Shown here one piece after another: positions 1 to 11,349 of a stretch of DNA of 64,000 bases. The position numbers and the translations under genes are program-made. Numbering within the stretch: position 1 is the first letter of the stretch; each line of letters opens with the position of its first letter. Below the pieces are notes generated by a model, which had not been told where the DNA came from, did no database searches, and worked only from the letters and a program-made list of their open reading frames with translations. Source of the DNA: Buddleja alternifolia (taxonomy: Eukaryota; Streptophyta; Magnoliopsida; Lamiales; Scrophulariaceae); assembly GCA_019426215.1 (NCBI GenBank), contig CM033403.1, positions 7,214,012 to 7,278,011 of the forward strand. Direction: 5' to 3'.

Positions 1-3000
1 TGCATACTTTCTCTGCGAAAGAAACAATCCAAGAGAGTCTCGTGTAGCATGAATACCCAGAAAATAGTGAAGATCCCCTAAATCCTTCATAGCAAACGCC
101 TGGGAAAGACGAGAAATAAGAGCAGTAACGGCAGCAGAGTCATTCCCAGTCAAGATAATGTCATCAACGTAGAGCAAGAGAACCAAGGTGATAGAACCAG
201 AACGGTAGACGAACATCGACATATCAGCTTTGCTGCTAGTGAATCCCAGACGCAGCAAATACGAACTAAATTTCTGAAACCAAGCTCGAGGTGCTTGTTT
301 CAGGCCATATAAAGCCTTCTGTAACTGACACACATGTGAAGGATACTGGGGGTGAGTAAAACCGTGGGGCTGAGCCATGTAAACAGTCTCGGTAAGATCA
401 CCGTGAAGAAAAGCATTCTTCACATCAAGCTGTCGGATAACCCACTGACGAGAAACGGCAATAGAGAGAACAGTGCGAATAGTAGCCGACTTAACCACAG
501 GGCTGAAGGTCTCACCAAAGTCAATACCAGCCTGTTGCTTAAACCCCTGAGCAACCAAGCGGGCCTTATAGCGCTCAACAGATCCATCAGAACGTAACTT
601 AACCTTATACACCCATTTGGAACCAACTAGATTTTGTGAAGGATGCGATGGCACTAAAGTCCATGTGCCATTGGCTTGGAGAGCATTAAACTCATCAGCC
701 GTGGCAGCACGCCAAAGGGGATCCTTGGCGGCCTGTGTATAGCATGTTGGCTCGAGAGGAGGGGAAACAACAGACAAGGAGAGAAGAACACGAGGCTTAC
801 GTGTACCATCACGTAAACGGGTGACCATAGGGTGACGAGGACAGGGAGGAGGAACACTAGGTGAGGACGCAGGAGAAGAAGAGACCGAGGAAGAGGTAGT
901 GGAAGGAGATTGGACATAGGGAGACACGGGATTCGGGGAAGATGATGAAGATGGTCCTGGACCAGTGGAACGGGGAGGACTCCGGGAGGAGGGTGGTGAA
1001 AGAGATGACTCCAGAAGAGGCGGCATGGAGGACATAGTGGTGGTGGCAATAGGTAGATTAGGCGGCATGGAGGACATAGTGGTGGTGGCAATAGGTAGGT
1101 CAGTGGGACCGAGATAAGGAGGATGAGGAAGAGAAACCGTAATAGATTCAGCAGCAGACTGGTGGGTACCAGAGGTGGAAGCAGAAGGTAAGGTCGGATA
1201 AGGAAAAGAGTCTTCATCGAAGATGACATGACGACTAATATGGATAGTACCAGGAATAGGATCGAGGCACCGATACCCTTTATAATTCGGGGCATTACCT
1301 AAAAAGATACATGAGGCAGAGCGAGGATCGAGCTTATGAGCAGCACGATGACCAAGATGTGGAAAACAGGCACAACCAAAAGTCCAAAATGTGGAATAGT
1401 CGGGAGAACGACCAAATAGGACCTCATAAGGAGACTTGCGGCGAAGCGTAGGGGTAGGGAAACGGTTAATAAGAAAAACAGCAGTATAGAGAGCATCGAC
1501 CCAAAAGGAGTGGGGGAGATGAGCAGTAAGAAGCAAAGTGCGAAGTAACTCAGAAATATGACGATGCTTACGTTCTGACACACCATTTTATTGTGGGGTG
1601 TAAGGGCATGACAGAGGAAACTGAATACCAGAAGCAGCAAAAAGATGACGGAATTGAGCATTATCAAACTCACGACCCCCATCACTTTGAAACATTTTGA
1701 TTTTACTTGTAAAAAGATTTTCAATTAGAATTTTAAAATTACAAAAGTGAGTATAGACATCAGATTTAGCACGCATAGGATAGCACCAAGTAAAACGTGA
1801 AAAATCATCAACAAAAATAACATAATATTTGAAACCGGTAGGAGAGAGAACGGGAGAAGTCCAAACATCAGAGTGAATTAAATAAAAGGGTACAGAGCTA
1901 CGGTTCTCAACATGCTGAAAAGGTAACTTGTGTGATCTACCTAACTGACAAGTTTAACAAAAAGAGACAGAACAATCCTGAGACTTGATATTACCACTAC
2001 GAGACAATTGCTGAAAAGTAGAAAGACTAGGATGACCCAGGCGGCGATGCCAAACATCACTAGAGACGGTACGAGCAACAAGGGAGGACACTAGGCTAGG
2101 GGAGATCGGATACAAACCACTACTGGAAGGGGACTGCAGAAGAACATTCCCTGTTGCGTTGTCCTTGACACAGAAACCAGTGGAAGAAAACTCTACCATA
2201 CAATCATTATCTTGACATAATTGTCTAACAGACAAGAGATTATGAGACAAATGAGGAACATGCAACACATTAGATAAAGTAAGGGGACCAGACGGGGTAC
2301 GAAACGTACAAGAGCCAACATGCTTAATAGACAAAAGTGCACCATTACTAACTAAAATTTTGTTGGTACCAGTATAGGGAGTAAGGTTAGAAAGATTACT
2401 GTCATCCGGAGTCATATGAGCAGAGGCACCACTATCAGGATACCAGGGTATGCCAGAGGTGGCAGCAGCAGACAGGGCGGAAAAAGACTGTGGAAGCTCC
2501 GCAGAAATATATCTGTGGTTAAACCGCTGGGGACACGAAACACAAGTGTGACCCAAAATACCACAAAGTTGACATGTCTGACCAAGAGTAGGAGTCGGAA
2601 GTAGACCAGGACCCGGAGAGTACTGAAAAGTATGAGGGGATGGGGACGAGTCACGACCATGACGGTCCTTCCCATGTCCGGAACTAGAACCGTGACCATG
2701 GGAGCCACCATTACCTTTAGCACCACAATTTTTGAATTTTGAGGAGTGAGAGTGGGCGACAAAGGCATAAGATGGAGAGAAAAGAGAGGGAACAGATGAA
2801 GTTGGGGAAATTGGGGTTGCATGGGGGCTAATTGGAAGAAGAGAAGACATATGTGGATTGTTGTGTAAATGAGAGAGAATATGGGGGCTGTTTTGAAAAG
2901 AAGAGGAATTAGGCGAAGGGCTATTGTGTAAATTGTTGTTACTGTGCGGGTTGTTAGGAAATATAGTGGGTGGGGTGGGGTCAAAAGGTAGAGAGGTGCT

Positions 3001-3183
3001 GATTGTGGGGGAACAAAAGATAAAGGGGGGACAAAAGATAAAGGTGTGCTGATTGTGGGGGGGACAAAAGAGAAAGGGGGGTAATTGTGGTGGGGTCAAA
3101 AGTAAAAGGAGAGTTGTTGGGTGAATAAGTGGAGATGGGGTGTTGTAATTTAGAGAAATGGGCGGACAAGAGAGCGCCTGCAT
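1..3183 (-). pseudogene. copia A gag-pol remnant (zinc knuckle, protease, integrase, reverse transcriptase)
   Basis: Domains in minus-strand order are: a proline/serine-rich lead; a zinc knuckle of form CQLCGILGHTCVSC near 2570; the protease signature WYPDSGASAHMT near 2420; a GAG-pre-integrase motif VWHRRLGHPSL near 2040; the integrase core with SDGGREF near 1680; a serine/proline-rich linker at 700-1290; and reverse transcriptase with the YVDDIILTGND catalytic motif near 150-180. The reverse transcriptase frame is open to the window edge. In-frame stops lie at 1954-1956, between protease and integrase, and near 1588-1590, in the integrase C-terminal motif before NGVSERKH. Because the product is broken, this copy should not make a full polyprotein. 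The integrase region reads in a different frame from the long shadow ORFs in the same interval. Confidence 0.85.
1020..1099 (-). repeat. tandem duplication of a 42-bp unit in the integrase-RT linker
   Basis: The stretch beginning cggcatggaggacatagtgg occurs at 1021 and again at 1063. In the minus-strand pol frame it encodes a repeated LPIATTTMSSMPP peptide. The period is a multiple of three, so it keeps the frame in the low-complexity linker between integrase and reverse transcriptase. Confidence 0.8.
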
Positions 3184-3205
3184 GAGGAGAGAGATGGGAA
3201 TACCA

Positions 3206-3376
3206 TGATAGAGTTCAAGGCACGTAATGTTTATGAACTCATTGTATATATTTCTCTGAATGATCTATTACAATAATACAAGCATATGTATATATAGAAG
3301 TGAAACGTAACCCTAATACACAGATGGACCGGACTATAACCTATACATGGGCCGGACTATAATTTATACACTAACA
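3206..3376 (-). repeat. 5' LTR of copia A (171 bp)
   Basis: On the minus strand the segment starts TGTTAGTGTATAA and ends TATCA, followed directly by TGGTAT, the first six bases of the usual copia tRNA-iMet primer site. It contains a TATA-like TATATATAC stretch near 3290. The LTR is short. Directly after TGGTAT the expected CAGAGC is missing and the sequence passes into the proline-rich region before the zinc knuckle, which suggests a deletion from the primer site through gag. Confidence 0.7.
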
Positions 3377-3902
3377 AGATAGATAGATAAATAGATATAT
3401 TATCCTCCAAATATCGCTTCCGCAATTTAATGCACATTTACACCCTACAATCACTGTCATACCTTGTTGTTTGAATGAGCTTATTTCATACTTAAGTTGG
3501 TAAAGCCTCGGTGCATTTCCTACAGCAAAACGCTCCTTTAGATCGTCCCATACCTCCTTCGCCGTCTCCATGTAAGCAATACTTGGTTGTAATACTTTAT
3601 CGATGGAGTTGAAGATTCATGAAATTAACATGGAGTTACATGCCTCTCGTATATATGCTCCTTGCGTACCATCTTCGGGTTTTGGCAAAGACCCATCAAC
3701 GAAGCCGTCCTTGGCTCTCAATGTATTCAACAACAGACATGATGTAAGAATGCCATCGGGGCTGTCCGAGGGGTGGAGAAGAAATGGTGAGAGGGCCTCC
3801 ACTGATTTTACTTTGACGAGCTTATTGCTCAACTAAATTGTCTCGTCTATTCTTCGAAGAAACGAAGAAGAGAATTAACGATGTTGAAAGACATTGATCA
3901 CC

Positions 3903-3914
3903 GCTCTGATACCA
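3903..3914 (-). promoter_or_regulatory. tRNA-iMet primer binding site of copia B
   Basis: TGGTATCAGAGC on the minus strand lies directly beside the LTR end (..CTTTACA). This is the canonical minus-strand priming site of plant copia elements. Confidence 0.85.
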
Positions 3915-4138
3915 TGTAAAGAATAGAGAAGAAAAAGGAGGAGAAACTTTATGTTGTTCTCATTGTGTAAAGATGTATACAAGCTTACAATACATACACC
4001 AAAGATGAGGCAAATCTGCCATAAAAAACGACTATTGCATATCGAAAGAAAATAAATATCTACACTAATAAAGCTAATAATATCAGGAAAAGATATACAC
4101 AAATCTTGCACTTATCAAGGAAAATATTCTATTCCTCA
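3915..4138 (-). repeat. 5' LTR of copia B
   Basis: The segment is bounded by TG...CA. Its inner end touches the primer binding site. The outer end was placed by comparison with the matching flank of the second MATH gene (near 19925), where the shared sequence aagtagagtttatcg resumes. The outer boundary is uncertain by a few bases. Confidence 0.6.
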
Positions 4139-4210
4139 GTATAACTAAGTAGAGTTTATCGATTAATGTTGAACAAATTCTTAAGGACTTTTGGTTACTT
4201 TTGGCACTCA

Positions 4211-4220
4211 ATATATATAA
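4211..4220 (+). promoter_or_regulatory. candidate TATA box of MATH copy 1
   Basis: An atatatataa stretch lies about 55 bases before the ATG. The equivalent place upstream of copy 2 (near 19960) reads gtatatagac, a weaker match. The flanks are otherwise alignable, so this is a plausible core promoter element shared by both copies. Confidence 0.4.
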
Positions 4221-4270
4221 GACGCAAACAGTTGTTTTCCAGTGAAGATTGGCAAAACCCGCAATAAACA

Positions 4271-6411
4271 ATGGCATTGAATCTAGTGGATGATGAGGGT
4301 AAGTGTTTAATTTTATTTTCTTCTTTGTTGGATTTGGTTTCTTCAAGTTTATCTTATAACCTTTATGTTCCTACTCATTATTTTACCCAAAAATCAATTC
4401 ATTTTGTTGATGTTTTAAATCTGTTATTTATTTAGTTTTATTTTTTGGGTAAATTTACTATGTTTATAATGTTGTGCAACAATTTTTCAGATGTCACGAT
4501 GGAAACAAGAGAGGTTTCACCTTCTCATGTTCTGTTCAGAATTGAATCCTTTTCCATGCATGACAAGTATGGAACGGAGAAGTATGAATCCGGTGAATTT
4601 ATGGCCGACCACTACAAATGGTATAGGTCATTGCTTCCGCTGGTTATGTATTATCTTCTGAGTCTCTCTATACGTACATAGATACAGATAATATTATATA
4701 TATATATATGTGTGTGTGTGTGTATTTGTTTGTATCCTTTCGATATTTTAATTCTCGTGACAGCTTAGTTATAACTTTCCATGATTCATGCACAGTCAAT
4801 GTTTCAATTTTATTTTAATTTAATTACACACAATATTTTCTAAGTTAGCATGCAATGGTCATATTGCTCTCATTAGATTCTAGTGGAAATATTGTAAAAG
4901 GAAAACAAACTGTATTTTTTCCAGAATTATGTTATCTATGCTGCCAGTGATAGTTTGATTATCTTGTTTGGTTTTGCTCTAGTGCTATGAAATAAAATGT
5001 ATATGTTTCGATGAAATAAGTTGCTCTATTTGTATTCCTATCATTCCATGTAAACTTTTCTTTTACAATGTACCAATTAATGGAAAATTTTGTTTTCTAT
5101 CTTTTCTATATTTAAATTTTTTTTAGCATACTATCATGCATTTATTTCGTATCGCTCGAATACGCCTTAACCGATATGAAACACCACATGCCGATATTAT
5201 CGAGGATACCGTGACTTTAAACCAATAACTTGAGTTGGCGTTTATATTTCACCATACAGGAAACTAATAGTATTTCCCAAAGGCAACAAAACTGGGAAAG
5301 GAGACTATATTCTGTATACTTGGCAATGACAAACCCAAGTTCTCTGGCTTCAAGCTGGGAGGTTAATGCTGTCTTCAGCATATTTCTGTTTAATCAGATT
5401 TCCTGCAATTATCTTGTCACAAAAGGTATTAACTATTCCAACTGACCATTCAATTCTTTATATGTTATTGAAGCTTATAATATGGTCAGATGGCCAAATT
5501 GTTCTCTTTTAATGTTATCTTGGTATTGAAACTTGGACAGGAATAACGCGGCGCTTTCTCTCTATGAAATCAGAATGGGGCTTTTCTAAATTCATCTCTA
5601 AGAAAATTTTCACAGATCCATCAAATGGATGCATTGTGGATGACAATTGTGTGTTTGGAGCTGAAGTTTTTTCTGTTAAAAACAAACTTGTCGTTGATCG
5701 TTTGTCTATGCTGAAAGTTATTACGCCCTATACGCGTGTTTGGAAAATATCCAAGTTCTCCACATTGAAAGATCATTGGACTTCTGAAAATTTCATTGTT
5801 GCTGATCATAATTGGTATCTTATTATTCTCTCCCCCTCTCTTAAGTTATATCTTTATGTGTGGCTTCATCAATTTTGACGGATATTTATTGATAAATTTA
5901 GGTATATGTTACTGTATCCAAAAGGACATAAAGAAGAAGTGGGACGATCTGTGTCTATTTATTTGTCTTATGTTGGCCCTAATCCAAAAGTGATGGCTAA
6001 TTTTAGCATTTGCCTCAGAAACCAGATCAACAGCCAACACTGCAAAAAGAGAGGTAAGTTGTATAACATTTTCAAGTTATTCCTATCAAATTGGCGTTGA
6101 TAAGTGCAATTAGGTCATTGTTCATTTCTGGGCTTTTCTATAACAAAACGTTGCAAAATAACGTAATGGGTAATGTTTATTTACCCGTTATCGAAGATTA
6201 AGCGAGATTTTTTCGTTCACATTATCTCGAAAATAACAATATAGTGTTGCTTGCAGCATCACATTGGTTTTCACCTTCCACCTATTGGGGATTTCCGAAG
6301 TTCCTATCACTTGTTGATATGGATGACACGGGAGAAGGGTTCATTGTCAATGACTGTTGCATTCTCGAGATAGAAATCTCTGTGCAAGCCATTGCGCACG
6401 GTTGTAAATAA
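4271..6411 (+). pseudogene. MATH-domain gene copy 1, six exons, one frameshift
   Basis: Exons, by splice sites and comparison with copy 2: 4271-4298, 4491-4620, 5260-5425, 5541-5814, 5902-6053 and 6257-6411. All introns are GT-AG. MATH domains are TRAF-like beta folds that bind partner proteins, often in ubiquitin pathways. Typical residues are FRIESFS, KYESGEF, ADHYKW, WGFSKFIS, VDDNCVFGAEVF. The exons total 905 bases against 906 in copy 2. One base is missing in exon 3 near 5310 (tatattctg versus tatatctctg), which shifts the frame and gives a stop after about 75 residues. All later exons keep an open frame if the base is restored. This points to a very recent pseudogene, or to a sequencing error. 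Confidence 0.85.
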
Positions 6412-6603
6412 TGGTTGTCTTTAATTTGCATTTGACCTTAGTGTTTTGGCAAATGAGTGTTGGTTAATTTGTTAACCTGATAGACTTGTTTTCATTTTTT
6501 AAATATGTGCTTCACGATTTTTTCTAAGGTATGAACTATATATATTTTGCTTACATTTATAATCCTTACTGCTAAATTCCCACAACATTGACGACGCAGG
6601 CGT
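6412..6603. other. 3' flank of MATH copy 1
   Basis: No gene is seen. The stretch aligns with the 3' flank of MATH copy 2 (22830-23060) through shared blocks such as aaatatgtgcttcacg and taatcctt.ctgctaaat. It therefore belongs to the duplicated unit and carries the 3' untranslated region. Confidence 0.7.
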
Positions 6604-7308
6604 TGTTGTTTCAAAACTTCACAAACGTATCAAATTGATAATAACAAAGAAAGATTATATCGAGTCGAGAGAGAACTCTCTATCCTTAACACTAAATTGC
6701 CCCGCCTTGGTGGTACGAGTTCTTGCAACAAGTGTCCCAAGATACAACGATATTCTTTTTCTGAAGATTAAACCACTTCAATTTCAGAAAACTACGAACT
6801 TAATTTACTGTTGAAATCTCAAGAAAAAGATGAAGATGATTTTATAAAACTCAAGAACACTTAGAGAGAAATATGTTGTGTTTTGAGTTGGTGTGTTTCA
6901 AAATGGTTGGAATGGTTGCTATTTATAGGCAAAATCCATTTCCATAAGAATCAATCCACACCATCCATTTCTAAGATCAAATCTTAGCCATCCAAGATGC
7001 TCCACCACCTTGAAGTGCTCATATGTCATTCATGATGTATTCATGACATATTTTCCATTAAAATGTGTTGTGTCATTCATGATATATGCATGACATATTA
7101 AATAAAATTATATCAAAATATGGGATACACAATTCAAACCCTTCAATTTAGCACTTAATTTCTCATTCGTTCCGATTAGAGAAATTCGAAATGCTAAACT
7201 CATCTACTCGGAACGTAGATTAAGATTATCCAATAATCTTAAGTATCCCGGATACTAACGGCGTTCGAATTTCGTACTCAACCACAATTTGTACCATTTT
7301 ATCCAACA
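6604..7308 (-). repeat. 3' LTR of copia C
   Basis: 705 bp, TG...CA ends, beside a polypurine tract. It is nearly identical to the segment at 12134-12836. It has a 2-base insertion (ctttttctgaag) relative to the other LTR. Confidence 0.95.
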
Positions 7309-7322
7309 ATCCCCCACACGAA
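7309..7322 (-). other. polypurine tract of copia C
   Basis: On the minus strand the sequence reads CGTGTGGGGGAT directly before the 3' LTR start TGTTGG. A G-rich tract here is the plus-strand DNA primer site of LTR retrotransposons. Confidence 0.75.
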
Positions 7323-7874
7323 TGAAATTAATGCAATGCATGCTCTTGAGATTTCGATTGAAAGTTTATCACATCAAAAGAGGTAGCTTTTGGCTTTGAA
7401 CCTTTCCTAGTGAAATATCATCGGATTTACTAGGCTCTCCAATGAACGTGATGTCTTGAATTGGTCATCCGTTCGTGTAAATCTAGACAACAATATTCAC
7501 ATAATAAACTTTCAGCAGTTTTTCAGTTCTCACGGTTGGGTCCATTTTGGCCGTGGCACCCCCTCTTGGTTTCAGAAGTGTTTACATTTTACTCAATGTT
7601 GAGGCGGCCTACACCTCACACTTACATAGGTGACTTCCTAATTAAGAGTATCCTGCCATACTCCACTTCATTTAGACAGTATAGGAATCATTAAAAGTCT
7701 GGCTTAACCTTTTGCTACAACTTGCAGGTTGCACTTCTTTATCCTAGGCAATGGGTTTAGAGTTTATTAATTAACTCTTAAGTGCCTCAATGAATGTTCA
7801 CAACTTAGTTTTCCCATTGAACCATGATCTTGGGATCTCCAGTCAACATGGTTGGGTTTCCGCTATGTCTATTC
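7323..7874. other. copia C spacer between RNase H and the 3' LTR
   Basis: No coding frame is supported. It is 3' untranslated sequence of the element between the RNase H stop and the polypurine tract. Confidence 0.6.
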
Positions 7875-8028
7875 TTAAATGGTAGACTTTAATCCCATTC
7901 CTCTTGATAGGCAGTATATTTGATCTCTAGGCAATCCTTTCGTCAAAGGATCTGCAATATTCTCCTTTGATTTCACATAATCAATGGAAATAATCCCGTT
8001 AGAGATCAACTGCTTAATGGTATTATGC

Positions 8029-8064
<36 letters not shown>

Positions 8065-8645
8065 CTACTCTGAGCCCTCCCAATTGCCGACATACAGTCG
8101 CAATGAATCAAAATCGGAGGCATAGGTTTTTCCCAACAGGGAACATCTTCTAAGAAATTTCTTAGCCACTCAGCTTCTTCACTAGCTTTATCTAAAGCTA
8201 TGAATTCTGATTCCATCGTGGAACGGGCTATGCAAGTTTGCTTAGAAGATTTCCACGACACTGCTCCTCCACCAACGGTAAATACATATCCACTTGTGGA
8301 CTTAGAGTCATTCGTGTCTGATATCCAATTAGCATCGCTGTATCCCTCTATTACAGCTGGATATCTTGAGTAGTGTAATCCATATTCTTTAGTATACTTT
8401 AAATACATAAGAACTCTAGTTAAAGCATTCCAATGCTCTTCACTTGGATTACTTGTGAACCTACTCAACTTGCTCATAGAATAAGCTAGATCAGGGCGAG
8501 TACAGTTCATGATATACATCAGACTCCCAATGACCCTAGCATATTCTAACTGTGATACGGGTTCGCCATGGTTCTTGCGTAAATGAACGCTCAAGTCCAC
8601 TGGCGTCTTAACTGGTGCACTATCACTCGGAAGGAACTTTTCCAA
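7875..8645 (-). pseudogene. copia C RNase H and end of reverse transcriptase
   Basis: This 256-residue segment holds the copia RNase H pattern: [22 protein letters not shown], then [31 protein letters not shown], and [22 protein letters not shown]. The catalytic acidic residues of RNase H are present in this pattern. It continues in frame from the upstream reverse transcriptase ORF across a TAG at 8652-8654, where copia relatives usually have a sense codon (SQSHYV then VLEKF). The stop therefore looks like a nonsense mutation that separates RNase H from reverse transcriptase. Confidence 0.9.
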
Positions 8646-8651
8646 AACCGT

Positions 8652-10166
8652 CTAAACGTAATGAGATTGTGATAAGACTAGTCCTTCAGAAGTCCTCAGG
8701 ATTTTAATCCCTAAGATGACGTCTGCAAGTCCCATATCCTTCATGTCAAAGTTCTTCTTTAACATTCCTTTAGTATTCATGATAATTTCATGATTACTAC
8801 CCATTATCAACATGTCATCTACATATAGACACACTATGACGTATGCGTTATGTGTTTGTCTAACATACACGCACTTATCACACTCGTTGATCTTGAAACC
8901 ATTTGATAACATTGTGCTATCAAATTTTTCATGCCACTGCTTTGGCGCTTGTTTAAGTCCGTATAGCGACTTTACAAGTTTACACACTTTCTTCTCCTTT
9001 CCAGGAGCAACATACCCCTCGGGTTGTTCCATGTATATTTCTTCTTCTAATTCTCCGTTCAGAAACGCAGTCTTAACATCCATTTGATGTATCTCAAGGT
9101 TATGCAGCGCAGCAATAGCGATGAATAATCTTATGGATGTTATTCTCGTTACTGGAGAATAAGTATCGAAGAAATCAAGACCTTCTGTTTGTCGGTATCC
9201 TTTGACTACCAAACGGGCCTTATACTTATCAATGGTTCCATCAGCCTTATACTTTCTTTTCAGAATCCATTTACAGCCTAAAGGCTTACTTCCCTTTGGA
9301 AGATCAACCAACTCCCAGGTATGGTTGTGTAAAATAGACTCGATTTCACTATTGATAGCCTCTTTCCAGAGTTGAGCATCTGGACTGGACATAGCTTCCT
9401 TAATCGTCCTTGGCTCCCTTTCTAATGTATAAGATACATAATCGGGACCAAATGATTTTGGAACTCTTGCCTTTTTGCTACGACGTGGTTCTTCATCCCC
9501 GGGATTAGAACTACTCGTAGACTCATCAAATGTTCTTTTGAGAGGAACTTGTTCATTTCTTTCCTTAGTTGGAAAGATATCCTCGAAAAATGAAGCATTT
9601 CTAGATTCCATGATAGTACCTTCATGAATCTCATATATTTCTGATTTATGTACCAAAAATCGATAGGCGCTACTATTAAGTGCATAACCTATGAATATGC
9701 AATCAATAGTTTTAGGCCTTATCTTAACTTGTTTGGGTTTGGGTATTTCTACCTTAGCCAAACATCCCCACACTTTGAGGTACTTGTAAGAAGGCTTTTG
9801 ACCTTTCCAAAGTTCGTACGGAGTCTCACTCCTACTTTTGTGGGGAATCTTGTTAAGGATATAATTGGCGGAGAGGATCGCCTCCCCCCACAAATTCTCA
9901 GGTAAACCTGAATTAATCAGCAACGCATTCATCATCTCCTTAAGAGTACGATTCTTGCGCTCCGCTATTCCGTTTGATTGTGGTGAATATGGGGCCGTTG
10001 TTTGATGTATAATGCCTGAATTTGCACAAAATTCATCAAACGGTGCTCTGTATTCGCCACCTCTATCACTACGGATAGCCTTTATCCTTTTTCCAAGTTG
10101 ATTTTCAACTTCTCCTAGCGCTTCATCTTTACTTCTTAGTAAATACACAAACAATACTTTGTGCAA
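8652..10166 (-). pseudogene. copia C integrase C-terminal half and reverse transcriptase
   Basis: The 504-residue frame contains the integrase aspartate motif IRSDRGGEYR, the glutamate motif SPQSNGIAERKNRTLKE, and then reverse transcriptase (WKEAINSEIESI, KARLVVKGYRQTEGLDFFDTYSPV, MDVKTAFLNGELEEEIYMEQPEGY, YGLKQAPKQWHEKFD and the catalytic YVDDMLIMGS). Length and order match copia pol. The N-terminal part of integrase is in the upstream ORF in another frame. Two single-base shifts near 10195 and 10160 separate them. The frame ends at TAG 8652-8654 before RNase H. Confidence 0.92.
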
Positions 10167-10170
10167 TCAT

Positions 10171-11319
10171 CTATGAATGTAATGAAATACTTTTCCCACC
10201 TCTAGTTTGCACAAACTTCAAATCACAGATGTCACTGTGAATAAGTTCTAGTGGTGCGGTGTTTCTTTCCACTGAAGGAAACGGTTGTTTGACTAGTTTT
10301 GCCTCAACACAAATTCCACATTTATGTTCATTTTCAACTTTAAAAGTTGGTAATAAGTTCAAGTTGACCAATCTTCGAATAGTATTATAATTTACATGTC
10401 CTAGTCTGACATGCCACAAATTAGAATACTCAAGCAAATAAACAGAATTCTCAATACTTTTATTGCTTTCATTTTCAATTACAACAGAGCGGATTACATT
10501 CATTACATTCATCTTGAAAAGGCCCTGCTCAAGGTAACCTTTTCCAACATAAAATCCTCTCTTTGTTAAAGAAAATCTATCAGCCTCGAAGACTATCTTG
10601 AACCCATTCTTGACCAAAGCTGAACCGGATACCAAATTCTTGCGAATCTCCGGAACATGCAGAACTTCAGTCAATGTCAGTTCTTTGCCTGAAGTCATCT
10701 TCAGCACAACTTTCCCCATTCCAACCACTGGAGATGTGGCTGAGTTGCCCATAAACAGTCTTCGTCCTTCAGTTGGGGTATAGGACGAGAAGGCAGCCCT
10801 ATCTGAACAGATATGGCGAGTAGCTCCAGTGTCAACAAACCACTCCCTCGGGTTGTCCACCAAGTTGGCTTCGAACACGACGGCAGTGAGATCAAGATCT
10901 GTTAGATCGATCGGCACCTGTTTGTCCGACAGGTCATCGATCATCTTGTTGATACCCTGGACATCATCAACAGCTAGGTGCACTTCATTTTGCACCCGGT
11001 TCTTGCCTTTGTTCTGGTTATGGCCAGAACCTTGCCCATGAAACTTGTTTTTCTTGGGCTCTCTACAATCTCTGGCCCAATGACCAGGTTTGTCACAGTT
11101 GTGACAGCGGTCTCCCGCCCTTGACTTTCCTTTCCCGGCAGCCTTCTTTTTCTGGGAATTTCCTTGGAATTTTCTCTTCCGGTCAGAACTCTCCGGAACT
11201 TCAGCAATGTTTGCCATTGCCTGCACAAGGAGCTTCTTGTCTGATCCCCGATTGTCTTCCTCAATTCTGAGTCGGACAACCAAGTCTTCTAGACTCATCT
11301 CCTTTCGTTTGTGCTTCAA
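10171..11319 (-). pseudogene. copia C gag C-terminus, protease, GAG-pre-integrase and start of integrase
   Basis: Domains in order: gag C-terminal arm ([14 protein letters not shown]), a basic linker, a CCHC zinc knuckle [14 protein letters not shown] at about residues 72-85, an aspartic protease with [12 protein letters not shown] near residue 160, GAG-pre-integrase with [17 protein letters not shown] and CGICVEAK, and the first integrase aspartate in [12 protein letters not shown]. It is in frame with the gag ORF upstream across a TAA at 11350-11352. A frameshift within GGKSI.. ends it at 10171. Confidence 0.9.
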
Positions 11320-11349
11320 GTAATTCTTGAAATCCTTCCAAGAAGGCGG

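Larger units (their letters stand above)
1..3376 (-). mobile_element. Ty1/copia LTR retrotransposon A, 5' part, open at the window edge
   Basis: Reading leftward on the minus strand there is an LTR (3206-3376), a fragment of a primer site, a CCHC zinc knuckle, an aspartic protease, the GAG-pre-integrase domain, integrase and then reverse transcriptase running off position 1. This order (integrase before reverse transcriptase) is diagnostic of copia. The 3' part (RNase H, 3' LTR) lies outside the window. It sits inside the gag region of a second copia remnant (3377-4138). The bases just outside the LTR are agata, but the other target duplication lies off the window. The element is broken by at least two in-frame stops and seems to lack most of gag. 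Confidence 0.9.
3377..4138 (-). mobile_element. copia remnant B: 5' LTR, primer binding site and start of gag
   Basis: A primer binding site TGGTATCAGAGC (minus strand, 3914 to 3903), matching plant initiator tRNA-Met, lies beside an LTR at 3915-4138 that starts TG and ends CA in both orientations. Downstream, a gag N-terminal segment (3832-3617) has the FLLHPSDSPDG and GFVDGSLPKPE signatures of the Retrotran_gag_3 family. A second segment (3571-3460) has KEVWDDLKERF and QLKYEISSFKQQGM, typical of UBN2-type copia gag. Copia A interrupts it at 3376. The rest of B would lie left of the window. It is inserted just upstream of the first MATH gene copy. Confidence 0.75.

Noticed and set aside
654..1295. 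Leu/Pro-rich minus-strand ORF in copia A
   Set aside because: It is out of frame with integrase and reverse transcriptase; the true linker frame in this interval contains SSPSSRSPP-type serine-rich residues and joins conserved motifs on both sides.
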